Source of the DNA: Pseudovibrio brasiliensis | Lineage (GTDB): Bacteria; Pseudomonadota; Alphaproteobacteria; Rhizobiales; Stappiaceae | Direction: 5' to 3' | Length of the DNA stretch: 64,000 nucleotides | Assembly (NCBI RefSeq): GCF_018282095.1 | Contig: NZ_CP074126.1 | Location: forward strand, 916,501-980,500 | Part shown: piece after piece, positions 15,682 to 25,900 of the stretch | Layout of the letters: every line of letters begins with the position of its first letter | Numbering within the stretch: position 1 is the first letter of the stretch | The notes under the pieces: model-generated | What the model was told of the DNA's origin: nothing | The model's database searches: none | Seen by the model: only the letters and a program-made list of their open reading frames with translations | Position numbers and translations under genes: made by a program

Positions 15682-17682
15682 ATGAGCGATAAGAAACACT
15701 TAGGTATCTGTTACTACCCAGAACACTGGTCAGAGGACTTATGGCAGCAAGATGCCAAAGAAATGGCCGCGCTGGGCATTACCTATGTGCGTATCGCTGA
15801 GTTTGCATGGTCCCGCATTGAGCCGGAGCCCGGCCACTTCTCATGGGACTGGTTGGACAGCGCCATTGAGACTCTCGCAAGTGAGGGTCTTAAGATCGTC
15901 ATGTGCACCCCAACCGCCACCCCGCCGCGCTGGATGGTGGATAAGCACCCGGACATGCTCGCCGTTGACGAAAACGGCCACCCCCGAAAATTCGGCAGCC
16001 GCCGCCACTACTGCTTCTCCCACGAAGGCTACCGCTGGGAATCCCGCCGGATCACAGAAATCCTCGCGGAGCGATACGGTAATCACCAGTCCATCGCCGC
16101 CTGGCAAACTGACAACGAGTATGGCTGCCATGAGACAGTCCGCTCATGGTCTGCCTCCGCACACAAGGCTTTCCAACTCTGGCTTGCGCAAAAGTACGGC
16201 AATATCAAAGCTTTGAATGAGGCATGGGGCAATGTGTTCTGGTCTATGGAATACAACAGCTTCGAGCAGGTCGATCTGCCGAACCTAACGGTGACAGAGA
16301 GTAACCCGTCTCACAGGCTTGATTTTAAACGTTTTTCATCGGACCAAGTTGCCGAGTTTAACGGAGAGCAGGTCGATATTCTACGCAAGTTATCGCCGGG
16401 TCGCCCGATCATCCATAACTTCATGGGCAACACGTTCTCCTTCGACCACTACAAGGTTGGAGACCAGCTCGATATCTCCAGTTGGGATTGCTATCCCATT
16501 GGTTTCCATAGCCAATATCAGATTGAAAATCCGCTGGGGACACCGGAAGGTTACTGGGAAGACTACTTCCAACAAGGCGACCCAGACTATCAGGCCTTTC
16601 ATCACGATCTCTACCGACAAGCAGGCCATGGCCGCCTCTGGATCATGGAGCTGCAACCCGGCCCCGTGAATTGGGCGCCGTATAACCCGATCCCGCTGAA
16701 GGGCATGGTGCGCCTATGGAGCTGGGAAGCTTTCGCCCATGGTGCTGAAACCACAAGCTATTTCCGCTGGCGGCAAGCTCCGTTCGCGCAAGAGCAAATG
16801 CATGCAGGGCTCAAGCAGACCGATAACAAACCAGCACAGGCGTATGTGGAAGCTGCTCAGGTTGCGCGTGAAATCGAGGAGCTCGGCGCATTCACGCCCT
16901 CTGAAGCACCTGTTGCCCTTGTTGTAGACTACGAAAGCCACTGGGCACACGAAACTCAGCAGCAAGGTCAAGACTTTAGCTACTTCCGTCTCGTCCTCGC
17001 CTACTATCGGGCGCTTCGGCAGAAGGGCGTTGATGTAGAGATCATCAGACCAGCCTCACAGGACTTATCCCCCTACAAGCTGGTGATTGTCCCCGCCCTT
17101 TACGCCATGAGTGAGGAACTCTCCGAAAACCTAGCCGCCTATGTCGAATTCGGCGGTGTCGTCCTCGGCGGACCGCGCCTTGCGCAAAAAGACAAAAACT
17201 ATCAGATCTCGCAGATGACCTTGAACCTGCCGAAACCTTTTGAGACCATTGAGGTTTTACGTGTCGGCACAAGCCCGAAAGAGTTCGCAACCACCGTCTC
17301 AGACCTCGCCGATCAGGAACGCGGCAAAGCCTACGTCTGGCAAGAAGAGGTCACCACCGGCCTGCCGATCCTGTTCGAAGATATCAACGACCATCCGGTC
17401 TTTATGGGCGAAAACAACATCTACTACGTTTCCGCTTGGGCAGACCCGGCACTTATGAGCGCCATTCTGGATGAGGTCTTCAAAACTGCAAAAATAGATA
17501 AGGTTGAATTGCCAAATGGATTGAGAAGAAGCAAAACGTCCATTGGCACTTTCTATTATAACTACTCGAAAAATAAGATGAATTTGAAAGCGCTGCGTCT
17601 TGCCGATGCAGCGGAATTGGATGGATTGGAGCTGCCTCCCGCTGGGGTGGCTCTGGTTCGGGAAGGAACTGAAGAGCTATGA
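15682..17682 (+). CDS. Beta-galactosidase, glycoside hydrolase family 42
   Basis: A 666-residue retaining beta-galactosidase. [15 protein letters not shown] opens the barrel. The acid/base Glu is in [12 protein letters not shown] near residue 146, and the nucleophile Glu is in [13 protein letters not shown] near residue 318. The C-terminal third carries the trimerisation domain ([11 protein letters not shown] onward) and a small beta domain. No signal peptide is present, so it acts in the cytoplasm on imported beta-galactosides. The zinc-binding Cys cluster seen in thermophilic homologues was not evident. ATG at 15682 matches the conserved N-terminus, although the frame is open to 15625 inside the lactonase gene. 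It overlaps the next gene by four bases. Confidence 0.92.
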   Translation: MSDKKHLGICYYPEHWSEDLWQQDAKEMAALGITYVRIAEFAWSRIEPEPGHFSWDWLDSAIETLASEGLKIVMCTPTATPPRWMVDKHPDMLAVDENGHPRKFGSRRHYCFSHEGYRWESRRITEILAERYGNHQSIAAWQTDNEYGCHETVRSWSASAHKAFQLWLAQKYGNIKALNEAWGNVFWSMEYNSFEQVDLPNLTVTESNPSHRLDFKRFSSDQVAEFNGEQVDILRKLSPGRPIIHNFMGNTFSFDHYKVGDQLDISSWDCYPIGFHSQYQIENPLGTPEGYWEDYFQQGDPDYQAFHHDLYRQAGHGRLWIMELQPGPVNWAPYNPIPLKGMVRLWSWEAFAHGAETTSYFRWRQAPFAQEQMHAGLKQTDNKPAQAYVEAAQVAREIEELGAFTPSEAPVALVVDYESHWAHETQQQGQDFSYFRLVLAYYRALRQKGVDVEIIRPASQDLSPYKLVIVPALYAMSEELSENLAAYVEFGGVVLGGPRLAQKDKNYQISQMTLNLPKPFETIEVLRVGTSPKEFATTVSDLADQERGKAYVWQEEVTTGLPILFEDINDHPVFMGENNIYYVSAWADPALMSAILDEVFKTAKIDKVELPNGLRRSKTSIGTFYYNYSKNKMNLKALRLADAAELDGLELPPAGVALVREGTEEL

Positions 17683-19472
17683 CTGAAGCTCCAAAAACAA
17701 AACTCCGCTCACAAGAGTGGTTTGACTCGCCAGACAACCCGGATATGACCGCACTGTATCTGGAGCGCTACCTGAATTACGGCATAACGCGTGAAGAGCT
17801 TCAGTCAGGCCGACCAATCATCGGTATTGCTCAGACAGGGTCCGATCTATCCCCGTGCAACCGCCACCACCTAGTGCTGGCAGAGCGTGTGCGTGAAGGC
17901 ATCCGCGAGATGGGCGGCATCTGCTTTGAGTTCCCGGTCCATCCTATTCAGGAGACCGGTAAGCGCCCAACTGCAGCTCTCGACCGCAACCTTGCCTATC
18001 TCGGTCTGGTAGAAACGCTCTACGGTTATCCGCTCGATGGCGTCGTTTTGACCATCGGCTGCGACAAGACCACGCCAGCATTGCTCATGGCGGCGGCCAC
18101 AGTGAATATCCCGGCGATCTGCTTGACGGTTGGGCCAATGCTCAACGGCTACCACAACGGCGAACGTGTGGGCTCTGGCACGGTTATCTGGAAAGCCCGC
18201 AAGATGTTGGCGACTGGAGAGATCGACTACAAAGAGTTCATGAACATGGCCGCAGACTCCGCTCCGTCTGTTGGTTACTGCAACACCATGGGCACAGCCT
18301 CAACCATGAACTCACTGGCTGAAGCTCTGGGCATGAGCTTGCCAGGTTGCGCCTCTATCCCTGCACCATACCGCGAGCGCGGCCAGATCTCCTATGAGAC
18401 AGGCAAGCGTATCGTGCAGATGGTACATGAAGATCAGAAGCCATCAGATGTTCTCACCCGCAAGGCGTTTGAGAACGCAATTGCTGTGAACTCTGCCATC
18501 GGTGGCTCAACCAACGCGCCAATCCATATCAACGCAATCGCACGCCATATCGGCGTTGAGCTGCACAACGATGATTGGCAGAACCACGGACACAAAATTC
18601 CACTGCTCGCCAACGTCCAGCCAGCAGGGGCCTATCTGTCGGAAGAGTTCCACCGCGCAGGCGGCATTCCGGGCATCTTCTCCGAGCTTATGAAACACGA
18701 CCACATCCACAAGGATGCGATCACGGTTTCTGGCAAAACTACCGGTGAGATTTATGGAGATAGTTCTGTTAAAGATTACGACGTGATCTATCCCTATGAC
18801 AAACCGATGATGAAGGACGCAGGCTTCCTCAACCTCACGGGCAACCTCTTCAAGTCTGCGATCATGAAAACCTCTGTGATTTCAGCGGACTTTAGAGCGC
18901 GTTACTTGTCTAACCCGGATGACCCGGAAGCGTTTGAAGGTAAGGTCGTGGTGTTTGATGGTCCTGAGGACTATCACCACAACATCAACAATGAGGCCCT
19001 TGGTATTGACGCCAACACCATCCTCGTTATCCGCGGAACCGGTCCGGTCGGCTATCCGGGCGGTGCTGAAGTGGTGAACATGCAGCCGCCGGATGAGCTT
19101 CTGAAGCAAGGCATTGATGCACTGCCATGCATCGGGGATGGCCGTCAGTCCGGCACCTCCGGCTCACCATCTATCCTCAACGCATCCCCGGAAGCAGCCG
19201 TCATGGGCGGGCTTGCTCTGCTGCGTAACGGCGACATCGTAAGGTTGGATCTGAAGAAGGGTGAAGCAAACGTGCTGATCTCTGATGAGGAACTGGCGAA
19301 GCGCAAGCAGGCGCTGGCGGAAAGCGGTGGCTATGAGTTCCCTGAGCACCAGACACCTTGGCAGGAAATTCAGCGTGGGATCGTGGATCAGTTTGATGAA
19401 GGCATGGTGTTGAAGCCAGCAGTCAAATACCAGCGCATCGCGCAAAAGGGACTGCCACGTCACAGTCACTGA
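17679..19472 (+). CDS. IlvD/Edd-family sugar-acid dehydratase, probable galactonate dehydratase
   Basis: A 597-residue Fe-S dehydratase that removes water from an aldonate to give 2-keto-3-deoxyaldonate. The cluster cysteines are in [31 protein letters not shown] and [30 protein letters not shown] and [21 protein letters not shown] are family signatures. The sequence style is closer to pentonate/hexonate dehydratases (L-arabinonate, D-xylonate) than to biosynthetic IlvD. Because kinase and aldolase for the galactonate route lie in the same operon, D-galactonate is the likely substrate; L-arabinonate or D-fuconate are alternatives. It replaces the enolase-superfamily DgoD of enteric bacteria. 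It is last in the operon and followed by a strong terminator. Confidence 0.88.
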   Translation: MTEAPKTKLRSQEWFDSPDNPDMTALYLERYLNYGITREELQSGRPIIGIAQTGSDLSPCNRHHLVLAERVREGIREMGGICFEFPVHPIQETGKRPTAALDRNLAYLGLVETLYGYPLDGVVLTIGCDKTTPALLMAAATVNIPAICLTVGPMLNGYHNGERVGSGTVIWKARKMLATGEIDYKEFMNMAADSAPSVGYCNTMGTASTMNSLAEALGMSLPGCASIPAPYRERGQISYETGKRIVQMVHEDQKPSDVLTRKAFENAIAVNSAIGGSTNAPIHINAIARHIGVELHNDDWQNHGHKIPLLANVQPAGAYLSEEFHRAGGIPGIFSELMKHDHIHKDAITVSGKTTGEIYGDSSVKDYDVIYPYDKPMMKDAGFLNLTGNLFKSAIMKTSVISADFRARYLSNPDDPEAFEGKVVVFDGPEDYHHNINNEALGIDANTILVIRGTGPVGYPGGAEVVNMQPPDELLKQGIDALPCIGDGRQSGTSGSPSILNASPEAAVMGGLALLRNGDIVRLDLKKGEANVLISDEELAKRKQALAESGGYEFPEHQTPWQEIQRGIVDQFDEGMVLKPAVKYQRIAQKGLPRHSH

Positions 19473-19487
19473 TAAGAACATAAAACG

Positions 19488-19520
19488 AAAAAAGCCGCCT
19501 CGGATTGAGGCGGCTTTTTT
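19488..19520. terminator. Bidirectional terminator between the dgo operon and putA
   Basis: AAAAAAGCCGCCTC pairs with GAGGCGGCTTTTTT over 14 bp with a 5-nt loop. A-run and T-run flank the GC core, so it can end both the plus-strand operon and the converging putA transcript. Confidence 0.92.
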
Positions 19521-19537
19521 ATTGTTTTTGTAATCAC

Positions 19538-22500
19538 TTAGTCTTCGGTCGCAGCCAAAAGGCTCGCGTTACCGCCAGATGCTGTCGTATCGATACACAG
19601 ATGACGCTCCAGCTGATAGCGCTCAGGCTGGTTGCGTTCCATGATCAGCTGCATCAGGGCACCGTCACGCTCAGCCAGCTCAGCTTTCATCTCTTTCAGC
19701 TCTTGATCAGAGTGGTTCGCTGCAATGGCATCAATACCCTGGAGTTCCTTCAGAGCGCCTACAGCCAGATTGCCTTCCAGCGCTACGATTGGAGCAGAAA
19801 GTGAACGCAGCTTCACAGCCAGTTTTTCTGCACCTTGTCCAACAGCAATCACCCCATTGCCAGCTGCCAGCGCCAGAACCACTTGATGCTTCAGGCTTTC
19901 AGTATCTGGACCAAGACACAGCACGGTGCCACGTGGAGCTGAGTAAAGGCGGTTGGATTCACCGGTTGGCCCAGGCATGTCGTGCGCATGATCAGCCGCG
20001 ATACGGTTCAGCAGACCTGTTTCCTTCTCAAACAAGGTTGCCAGCTGGGTGTAACGACCAAAGTTGCCTTCCCAGGTGCTGGTGCGTAATGCCCCTTTGG
20101 CTTTGAAGATATCCCCGGCAGTAACTGACTTGCCAAGCGTCACGCTTTCCGCAGCTGAAGTGTCGGCCAGACGGAAGCGTGCCACATAGTGAGGACCACC
20201 TGCCTTCGGACCAGTGCCGGAAAGACCTTCACCACCAAACGGCTGAGATCCAACAATCGCACCGATCTGGTTACGGTTCACATAAAGGTTGCCCACCTTC
20301 ACACGCTCAACGATGTGCTGAACACGGCTATCAACGCGGGTGTGCAGACCAAAGGTCAGGCCAAAGCCCTTGGAGTTGATCGCATCAATGGTTTGATCGA
20401 TCTCTTCCGCCTTGAAAGTTGCGATATGCAGAACAGGACCGAAGATCTCTTCATCCAGCTCCTCAATGCCTTCCAGCTTGATCAGAGTTGGTGCAACGAA
20501 GTGACCCTTTGTTGGAACCTTCAGCTCTTTGAGAACACGGCCTTTTTCAGCCCATTTCTTACAGTGATCAGCAATCTTCTTCTGAGCGGCTGCATCAATC
20601 ACAGGACCAACGTCAGTCGACAGTGTGATTGGGTTACCAACCTCCAGCTCAGCCATCGCACCGAACAGCATTTCCTTGAAGTCATCAAAGATGTCTTCCT
20701 GCACGTAAAGCATACGCAGTGCAGAACAACGCTGACCTGCACTCTGGAAACTAGAAGCAATCACATCACGCACCGCCTGCTCTGGCAGAGCCGTGGAGTC
20801 CACGATCATCGCATTCAAGCCACCAGTCTCAGCAATCAGTGGTGCAGATGGAGCAAGTGCTTTCGCCATGGCACGGTTGATGTGCTGCGCTGTGCCGGTG
20901 GAACCGGTAAAGCAAACACCAGCAACACGGCTGTCAGAGGTCAGTGCAGCACCCACTTCTCCAGCACCTGGCAGAAGCTGAAGAGCCTCAACAGGAATGC
21001 CTGCTTTATGCATCAGACCAACAGCAAAGGTTGCGATCAGCGGTGTTTGAGGCGCTGGTTTTGCCAGAACCGGATTGCCAGCTGCGAGAGCTGCAAAGAT
21101 CTGACCAGAGAAGATCGCCAGCGGGAAGTTCCAAGGAGAGATACAGGTGATCGGACCGCGTTGTTGTCCTTTGCCATCACGCTCATCCAGACGGATTGCT
21201 TCATTCGCGTAGTAACGAGCAAAGTCAACGGCTTCGCGTAGCTCGTTGATGGCATCCATGTAGGTTTTGCCAGCTTCACGGGTTAGCAGAGCGAAGATCT
21301 CAGAAGCGTTTTCTTCGAACAGATCCGCTGCTTTGCGCAGAATAACTGCACGATCGTCCGAACTTTTGTCTGACCATTCCGCACAGCCATGATGGGCCGT
21401 TGTCAGAGCCGCTTCAATCTGTTCATGCGTTGCAGTTGCCACGCTACCAACGATGTCGCGTAGATCAGACGGGTTCTTGACCTGCACAGCCTCAGCATTT
21501 TTCACAGAAGCGGCAATGACCGGATGACCTTCCCACTTGGTCGTAGAGAACGACTTCAGGCTTTCGACATACTCAGCTTCCTGACGTGGATCACTCAGAT
21601 CCCAGCCCTTCGCGTTCTTACGTCCAGCACCAAACAGCGCTAGCGGCAGAGGGATCTTGAAGTTGGCAACGTCTTCGCCAAACTTCTCGATATGCGCCAG
21701 TGGATCCTGCGCTATCGCCTGTGGCGTCACGTTTTCATCACGGATCTGGTGAACGAAGGAGCTGTTCGCGCCGTTTTCCAACAGACGACGTACCAGATAA
21801 GCCAGCAAGTCTTTGTGAGCACCAACCGGAGCGTAGATGCGGCAGTTGGAACCGTGCTTCTTCATGGTGCGCTCATGCAGTGCTTCGCCCATGCCATGCA
21901 GACGCTGGAACTCATAGGAGCTCAGCGGCAGGTTCTTCGCCAGTTCCAGAATGGTCGCAACACTGTGTGCGTTGTGGGTCGCAAACTGCGGATAGATCCG
22001 GTCAGTCATACCCAGCAGTTTCTCAGCACAAGCAGTATAGGAGATGTCGGTAGATACCTTACGGGTGAAGACCGGGTAGCCATCAATACCAAGGGTCTGA
22101 GCGCGTTTGATCTCGCTGTCCCAGTAAGCACCCTTCACCAGACGAATCATGATCTTACGATCATACTTCTCTGCAACTGCATAGAGCCATTCGATGACGT
22201 GAATTGCGCGCGGGCCGAAAGCCTGCACCACAACACCAAAACCATCCCAGCCTTCAGTTGCCGGATCTGCCAGAAGCGCTTCAATCACGTCGAGGGAGAT
22301 ATCCAGACGGTCTGCTTCTTCCGCATCAATGTTGAAGCCCATGTTGGAGGACTTCGCCAGCATGATCAGAGAAAGCGTGCGAGGAACCAGTTCCTTCATC
22401 ACGCGCTCACGTTTTGCAAACTCATAGCGAGGATGCAAAGCGGACAGCTTTACGGAGATGCCCGGATTATCGCGAATGCTGGAATGAACGCAGTTGCTTG

Positions 22501-23176
22501 CCAAAGCAGAAATCGCCTTGGAGTAGGATAGGTGATAGCGCTTCGCATCTGCATCCGTACGTGCTGCTTCACCAAGCATGTCGTAGGAGTAAGTGAAGCC
22601 CTGACCTTCTTCGGCACGCGCATTGCGCATGGCTTCACGAATGGTGCGGCCCAGAACGAACTGGCGGCCCAGCTCCTTCATCGCCTGCGCAACAGCGGTA
22701 CGAACTACAGGCTCACCAAGCCGCTTCACGACACCGCGAATGGTGCCAACGAGGCCCTGATCATCTGGAGCAAGAACCTTACCGGTCAACAGCAGCGCCC
22801 AGGTGGATGCATTGATCAGAGTGGAAGCAGACTGACCCAAGTGCTCTCCCCAGGCACTCGGAGTGATCTTGTCTGCAATCAGAGCATCGATGGTCTGGGC
22901 ATCAGGAACGCGAAGCAGCGCTTCTGCAAGACACATCAGTGCAATGCCTTCCTGGGTTGAGAGGCCGTACTCGCCGAGAAAACTCTCCATGATGGTTGGA
23001 GATGTATTCGCACGCAAATCCGAGATCAGTTCCGCTGCTTTGTCAGATGCACGGCTACGAGCCTCTGCATCCATTTGCAGTGAGGAAATGAGCTCATGTA
23101 CCACCTGATTCTCGTCAGGAAGGTAGTTATCTCTGATTTTGTTGCGGATGTTCTCCGGCGCAGTCTCTGAATCCAT
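19538..23176 (-). CDS. putA: Bifunctional proline dehydrogenase / delta-1-pyrroline-5-carboxylate dehydrogenase
   Basis: A 1212-residue enzyme that oxidises proline to glutamate in two steps. The FAD-dependent proline dehydrogenase barrel spans roughly residues 190-490 (VKLSALHPRYEF, RLVKGAYWDSEIKRAQ, ATHNAHSVA, YEFQRLHGMGE). The NAD-dependent P5C dehydrogenase spans about 560-1000 (PITCISPWNFPLAIFSGQ, GFTGSTGTAQ type motif as CFTGSTGTAQ, catalytic Cys in SAGQRCSALR, FGPVLH). A further 200-residue C-terminal segment is the ALDH-like extension of long PutAs. The enterobacterial N-terminal ribbon-helix-helix is absent, so it is not an autorepressor; the divergent Lrp-type gene supplies regulation. 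It provides carbon, nitrogen and electrons from proline, an osmolyte common in marine habitats. Confidence 0.95.
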   Translation of the reverse strand: MDSETAPENIRNKIRDNYLPDENQVVHELISSLQMDAEARSRASDKAAELISDLRANTSPTIMESFLGEYGLSTQEGIALMCLAEALLRVPDAQTIDALIADKITPSAWGEHLGQSASTLINASTWALLLTGKVLAPDDQGLVGTIRGVVKRLGEPVVRTAVAQAMKELGRQFVLGRTIREAMRNARAEEGQGFTYSYDMLGEAARTDADAKRYHLSYSKAISALASNCVHSSIRDNPGISVKLSALHPRYEFAKRERVMKELVPRTLSLIMLAKSSNMGFNIDAEEADRLDISLDVIEALLADPATEGWDGFGVVVQAFGPRAIHVIEWLYAVAEKYDRKIMIRLVKGAYWDSEIKRAQTLGIDGYPVFTRKVSTDISYTACAEKLLGMTDRIYPQFATHNAHSVATILELAKNLPLSSYEFQRLHGMGEALHERTMKKHGSNCRIYAPVGAHKDLLAYLVRRLLENGANSSFVHQIRDENVTPQAIAQDPLAHIEKFGEDVANFKIPLPLALFGAGRKNAKGWDLSDPRQEAEYVESLKSFSTTKWEGHPVIAASVKNAEAVQVKNPSDLRDIVGSVATATHEQIEAALTTAHHGCAEWSDKSSDDRAVILRKAADLFEENASEIFALLTREAGKTYMDAINELREAVDFARYYANEAIRLDERDGKGQQRGPITCISPWNFPLAIFSGQIFAALAAGNPVLAKPAPQTPLIATFAVGLMHKAGIPVEALQLLPGAGEVGAALTSDSRVAGVCFTGSTGTAQHINRAMAKALAPSAPLIAETGGLNAMIVDSTALPEQAVRDVIASSFQSAGQRCSALRMLYVQEDIFDDFKEMLFGAMAELEVGNPITLSTDVGPVIDAAAQKKIADHCKKWAEKGRVLKELKVPTKGHFVAPTLIKLEGIEELDEEIFGPVLHIATFKAEEIDQTIDAINSKGFGLTFGLHTRVDSRVQHIVERVKVGNLYVNRNQIGAIVGSQPFGGEGLSGTGPKAGGPHYVARFRLADTSAAESVTLGKSVTAGDIFKAKGALRTSTWEGNFGRYTQLATLFEKETGLLNRIAADHAHDMPGPTGESNRLYSAPRGTVLCLGPDTESLKHQVVLALAAGNGVIAVGQGAEKLAVKLRSLSAPIVALEGNLAVGALKELQGIDAIAANHSDQELKEMKAELAERDGALMQLIMERNQPERYQLERHLCIDTTASGGNASLLAATED

Positions 23177-23194
23177 GCCGTGCTCCCTACTATT

Positions 23195-23234
23195 AAATAC
23201 CTATTGGGCTGACATTAGCAAAATACCTATAGGG
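23195..23234. promoter_or_regulatory. Direct repeats between putA and putR, candidate PutR operator
   Basis: AAATACCTATTGGG (23195-23208) and AAATACCTATAGGG (23221-23234) are direct repeats matching at 13 of 14 positions, 26 bp apart. The second includes the palindrome CCTATAGG. They lie just upstream of putA, in the gap shared with the divergent Lrp/AsnC gene. Confidence 0.55.
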
Positions 23235-23320
23235 ATGTTTCCTGTATTTTTTGATGGTAAAGACTATTTGACTTTGATATTCAGTCACCATGGTCGTTAT
23301 GAATATAAAAATGGCATATC

Positions 23321-23773
23321 ATGGAGAAATTGGACGATTTTGACCGTAAAATTCTGGAAGAATTACAGAAATGCGGGCGTATCACCGTTACTGACCTTGC
23401 GAAAAAGGTAGGGCTATCCAAAACCCCCTGCCAGATCCGCATGAAGAAACTGGAGGATGCAGGGTATATTCTGGGGTATCGGGCAGAGGTGGATCACACC
23501 AAGTTGGGGGCAGGGCACATCGCATTTGTGCAAGTCAAGCTAAACGACACCCGCTCAAGATCGCTGGAAGCCTTCAATGCGGCTGCGCGTGAAATCCCGG
23601 AAATCGAAGAATGCCACATGATTGCAAGTGGGTTCGACTATCTCCTGAAGGTCCGCACCAGAGATATCGGAAGCTATCGACGTGTTCTCGGCGAGAAACT
23701 CTCCGAGATGCCTTATGTCGCGCAGACCTCTACATTTGTTTGCATGGAACAGGTCAAAGACCGCCCGTTCTAA
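23321..23773 (+). CDS. putR: Lrp/AsnC-family regulator of proline catabolism
   Basis: A 150-residue regulator with an N-terminal helix-turn-helix (residues 5-50: DFDRKILEELQKCGRITVTDLAKKVGLSKTPCQIRMKKLEDAGYILGY) and a C-terminal RAM ligand-binding domain (AGHIAFVQVKLND to ASGFDYLLKVRTRDIGSYRRVLGEKLSEMPYV). In alphaproteobacteria a gene of this type divergent from putA activates it in response to proline; that role is inferred from position. Its last codons overlap the converging GNAT gene by four bases. Confidence 0.88.
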   Translation: MEKLDDFDRKILEELQKCGRITVTDLAKKVGLSKTPCQIRMKKLEDAGYILGYRAEVDHTKLGAGHIAFVQVKLNDTRSRSLEAFNAAAREIPEIEECHMIASGFDYLLKVRTRDIGSYRRVLGEKLSEMPYVAQTSTFVCMEQVKDRPF

Positions 23774-24288
23774 TCAACACCGCGTTGCATGTAATTGGCA
23801 CCAGGGCCATAGGCCATCAGCTTTTCTTTAAGCGTGTCTTCGTGGATGGCTCTGAACCCACGTGCCCGCCAGAACGCGTTTGCGGTATCTAACGCCACAA
23901 GCGCGAATGTGTTGATGTAAAGGCTTCGCGCCACCTGACTAAGCTGCGCTAGAATTGCTCGCGCAGCTCCTACACCCTGCGCTGAAGGCAGTAACGCGAT
24001 ATCGTGGATGTAATAGACTTCCGCTGAAAAAGGCAGAGAACCTAGCAAACTGGAGAGTGGTGGAATACTCCGGTTCTCCCACGGATGCGAGATGATATAA
24101 CCAAGAATGGTGTCTTGATCGTCCTGCCTCAGCACATGACAGCCCTGCGGAAACAGCCGCACACGCTCCCGAATACAGTCGATATCTTCAGGCAAGTGCG
24201 GATAAGTTTGCTGCATGATCTGATCAATCTCCAGCAGATCATCTTCCGTCATCGGGTGCCAGCTGTAATTCTTCATGGTGTGCCACAA
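23770..24288 (-). CDS. GNAT-family N-acetyltransferase at the end of the arginine deiminase operon
   Basis: A 172-residue GNAT protein. The acetyl-CoA loop is LPSAQGVGAARAILAQLSQVAR near residues 100-121, followed by LVALDTANAFWRARGFRAIHED. The frame may open at TTG 24288, ten bases after the nhaC stop and preceded by AAAGAGA; ATG at 24276 (MKNYSWHPMTEDD) is the alternative. It lies last in a minus-strand run with the arc genes, so an amine product of arginine metabolism is conceivable as acceptor, but this is guilt by association only. Confidence 0.78.
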   Translation of the reverse strand: MWHTMKNYSWHPMTEDDLLEIDQIMQQTYPHLPEDIDCIRERVRLFPQGCHVLRQDDQDTILGYIISHPWENRSIPPLSSLLGSLPFSAEVYYIHDIALLPSAQGVGAARAILAQLSQVARSLYINTFALVALDTANAFWRARGFRAIHEDTLKEKLMAYGPGANYMQRGVD

Positions 24289-24298
24289 ATCTCTTTAA

Positions 24299-25783
24299 TC
24301 AGTCTTTTTGTTCGTCATCTGGCAGCACAATACGCTCAGGTTTCTGGTCTGTCATCGTCAACATGCGCCATCCCATCACCGCAAACACAATTGTCAGGAT
24401 CGGGCTGACAATGTTGAAGAAGGCAAACCCGGCAAACGCCAGTGTTGGCACCCCGAGTGTTGCAGCCATGTAAGCTCCGCAGCTGTTCCATGGAATAAGC
24501 GCAGAGGTCACCGTCGCACTATCGCCAACAGCCCGCGAAAGAACCTCTGGACGCAGGCGCCGCTGTCGGAAAGATTTGCGATACATCCGACCCGGTATCA
24601 CGATCGCAATGTATTGATCTGCCGCCAGAATGTTGGTTGCAATGGCTGTTGTGACCAAAGACAAAACCAAGGCTCCAGTGGTTTTTGCTGCATGCAGGAT
24701 TGGCCCGATAATCCGGTCCAGAATACCAGCTTTCTCAACCACGCCACCAAAGGCGAGAGCCGTCATGATCAGCCAGATCGTCGTCAGCATATTGCCCATC
24801 CCACCACGACTCAGCAGGGCATCAATTGAGGGATCACCGGTCACACTCACGTAGCCGTTGGACATGGCAATCCAGACGCCTTTGATCATGATCAGCCAGT
24901 AGGGAAGGTTGACTGAAGAGGCCAGACTAACCACCTTGTCAGGATCCATGATCACCGCAAAAAGGCCCCCGGCAAGAGCACCGATGAAGATGGTTGTAAA
25001 TGGCGGATACCGTATCATCGCCAATCCCAGCACCAACACCAAAGGCAGGAAGTTCAGCAACGTAATATCGTAGTGCTGTTCAATGCTGGATAAAGTGCCT
25101 TGGGCAACGAAATCGCCTGGCTCCCCAAGCCACCAGAACAACGCCAATGCGATGGTGAGTGCTGGAACCGAAGTCCAGAGATTCTCTTTGATGTGGATGT
25201 AAAGATTAGACCCTGCCGCAGCAGTTGCAAGATTGGTGGCATCAGAAAGGGGTGAGGATTTATCGCCAAAATAAGCGCCAGAAAGGATCGCACCTGCGGT
25301 GATTGCGGGATCAAGCCCCATCTTTGTCGAGATGCCCATTAATCCAATGCCGATTGTACCGGCAACAGTCCATGAACTACCGATGCTGACAGAAACGAGC
25401 GCACAGATGATGACTGTGGTGAAGTAAAAGTAGTTCGGGCTAAGTAGCTGTAATCCATAATAAACCATCGCCATGATGGTGCCGGACATGGCCCAGGTTC
25501 CAATCAGCGACCCGACTGCAAACAGAATGAAAATTGCATGAAGACCGGTGCTGACACTTTCAACAACCGCATCTTTCAGTTCATCAAAACTAAACCCATG
25601 AAACAGTGCAACAAAGGTTGCGATTAACGCACAAAACAGCAGGGCAATCTGGTTTGGGCCGGAAGAGGCTTCATCTCCGAACAAGTAGTAGGACAACGCC
25701 AACAGAATAATGAGCGAAGCGACAGGAATGATCGCTCCGATAAGAGACATTTTCTGGGAGTATGGAGCTGGCGCATTGGCCAT
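24299..25783 (-). CDS. nhaC: Na+/H+ antiporter NhaC family
   Basis: A 494-residue inner-membrane carrier with 11-12 hydrophobic segments. IGSSWTVAGTIGIGLMGI, GAYFGDKSSPLSDATNLA and ALIPWNSCGAYMA are conserved in the NhaC family. ATG at 25783 is preferred because AAGGA stands ten bases before it and the protein then begins MANAPAPYSQKMSLIGAI; an in-frame extension to 25846 lacks support. NhaC proteins exchange Na+ for H+ or amino-acid-linked substrates. Placed in the arginine deiminase operon, it may balance cytoplasmic pH or sodium while ammonia is produced, or serve in substrate exchange (inference). Confidence 0.88.
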   Translation of the reverse strand: MANAPAPYSQKMSLIGAIIPVASLIILLALSYYLFGDEASSGPNQIALLFCALIATFVALFHGFSFDELKDAVVESVSTGLHAIFILFAVGSLIGTWAMSGTIMAMVYYGLQLLSPNYFYFTTVIICALVSVSIGSSWTVAGTIGIGLMGISTKMGLDPAITAGAILSGAYFGDKSSPLSDATNLATAAAGSNLYIHIKENLWTSVPALTIALALFWWLGEPGDFVAQGTLSSIEQHYDITLLNFLPLVLVLGLAMIRYPPFTTIFIGALAGGLFAVIMDPDKVVSLASSVNLPYWLIMIKGVWIAMSNGYVSVTGDPSIDALLSRGGMGNMLTTIWLIMTALAFGGVVEKAGILDRIIGPILHAAKTTGALVLSLVTTAIATNILAADQYIAIVIPGRMYRKSFRQRRLRPEVLSRAVGDSATVTSALIPWNSCGAYMAATLGVPTLAFAGFAFFNIVSPILTIVFAVMGWRMLTMTDQKPERIVLPDDEQKD

Positions 25784-25900
25784 AAGCTGTTCGTCCTTTG
25801 TGTTCTTGTTTTTCTCACGGGCACAATCACGCCCAAGGACAATCAAATGAGTGCATTGGCAAACGAGCCCCGAAGCTTAAGCCGCTCCAGGGCTCTGATC

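Noticed and set aside
20189-21241. Plus-strand reading frame of 350 codons inside putA
   Set aside because: It is fully antisense to the proline dehydrogenase/P5C dehydrogenase gene and shows no recognisable domain.
24299-25783. Possible frameshift in nhaC near the unusual basic segment GRMYRKSFRQRRLRPEVLSRAVGD
   Set aside because: The reading frame continues into conserved NhaC motifs on both sides (DQYIAIVIPGRMY and ALIPWNSCGAYMA), so the gene appears intact.
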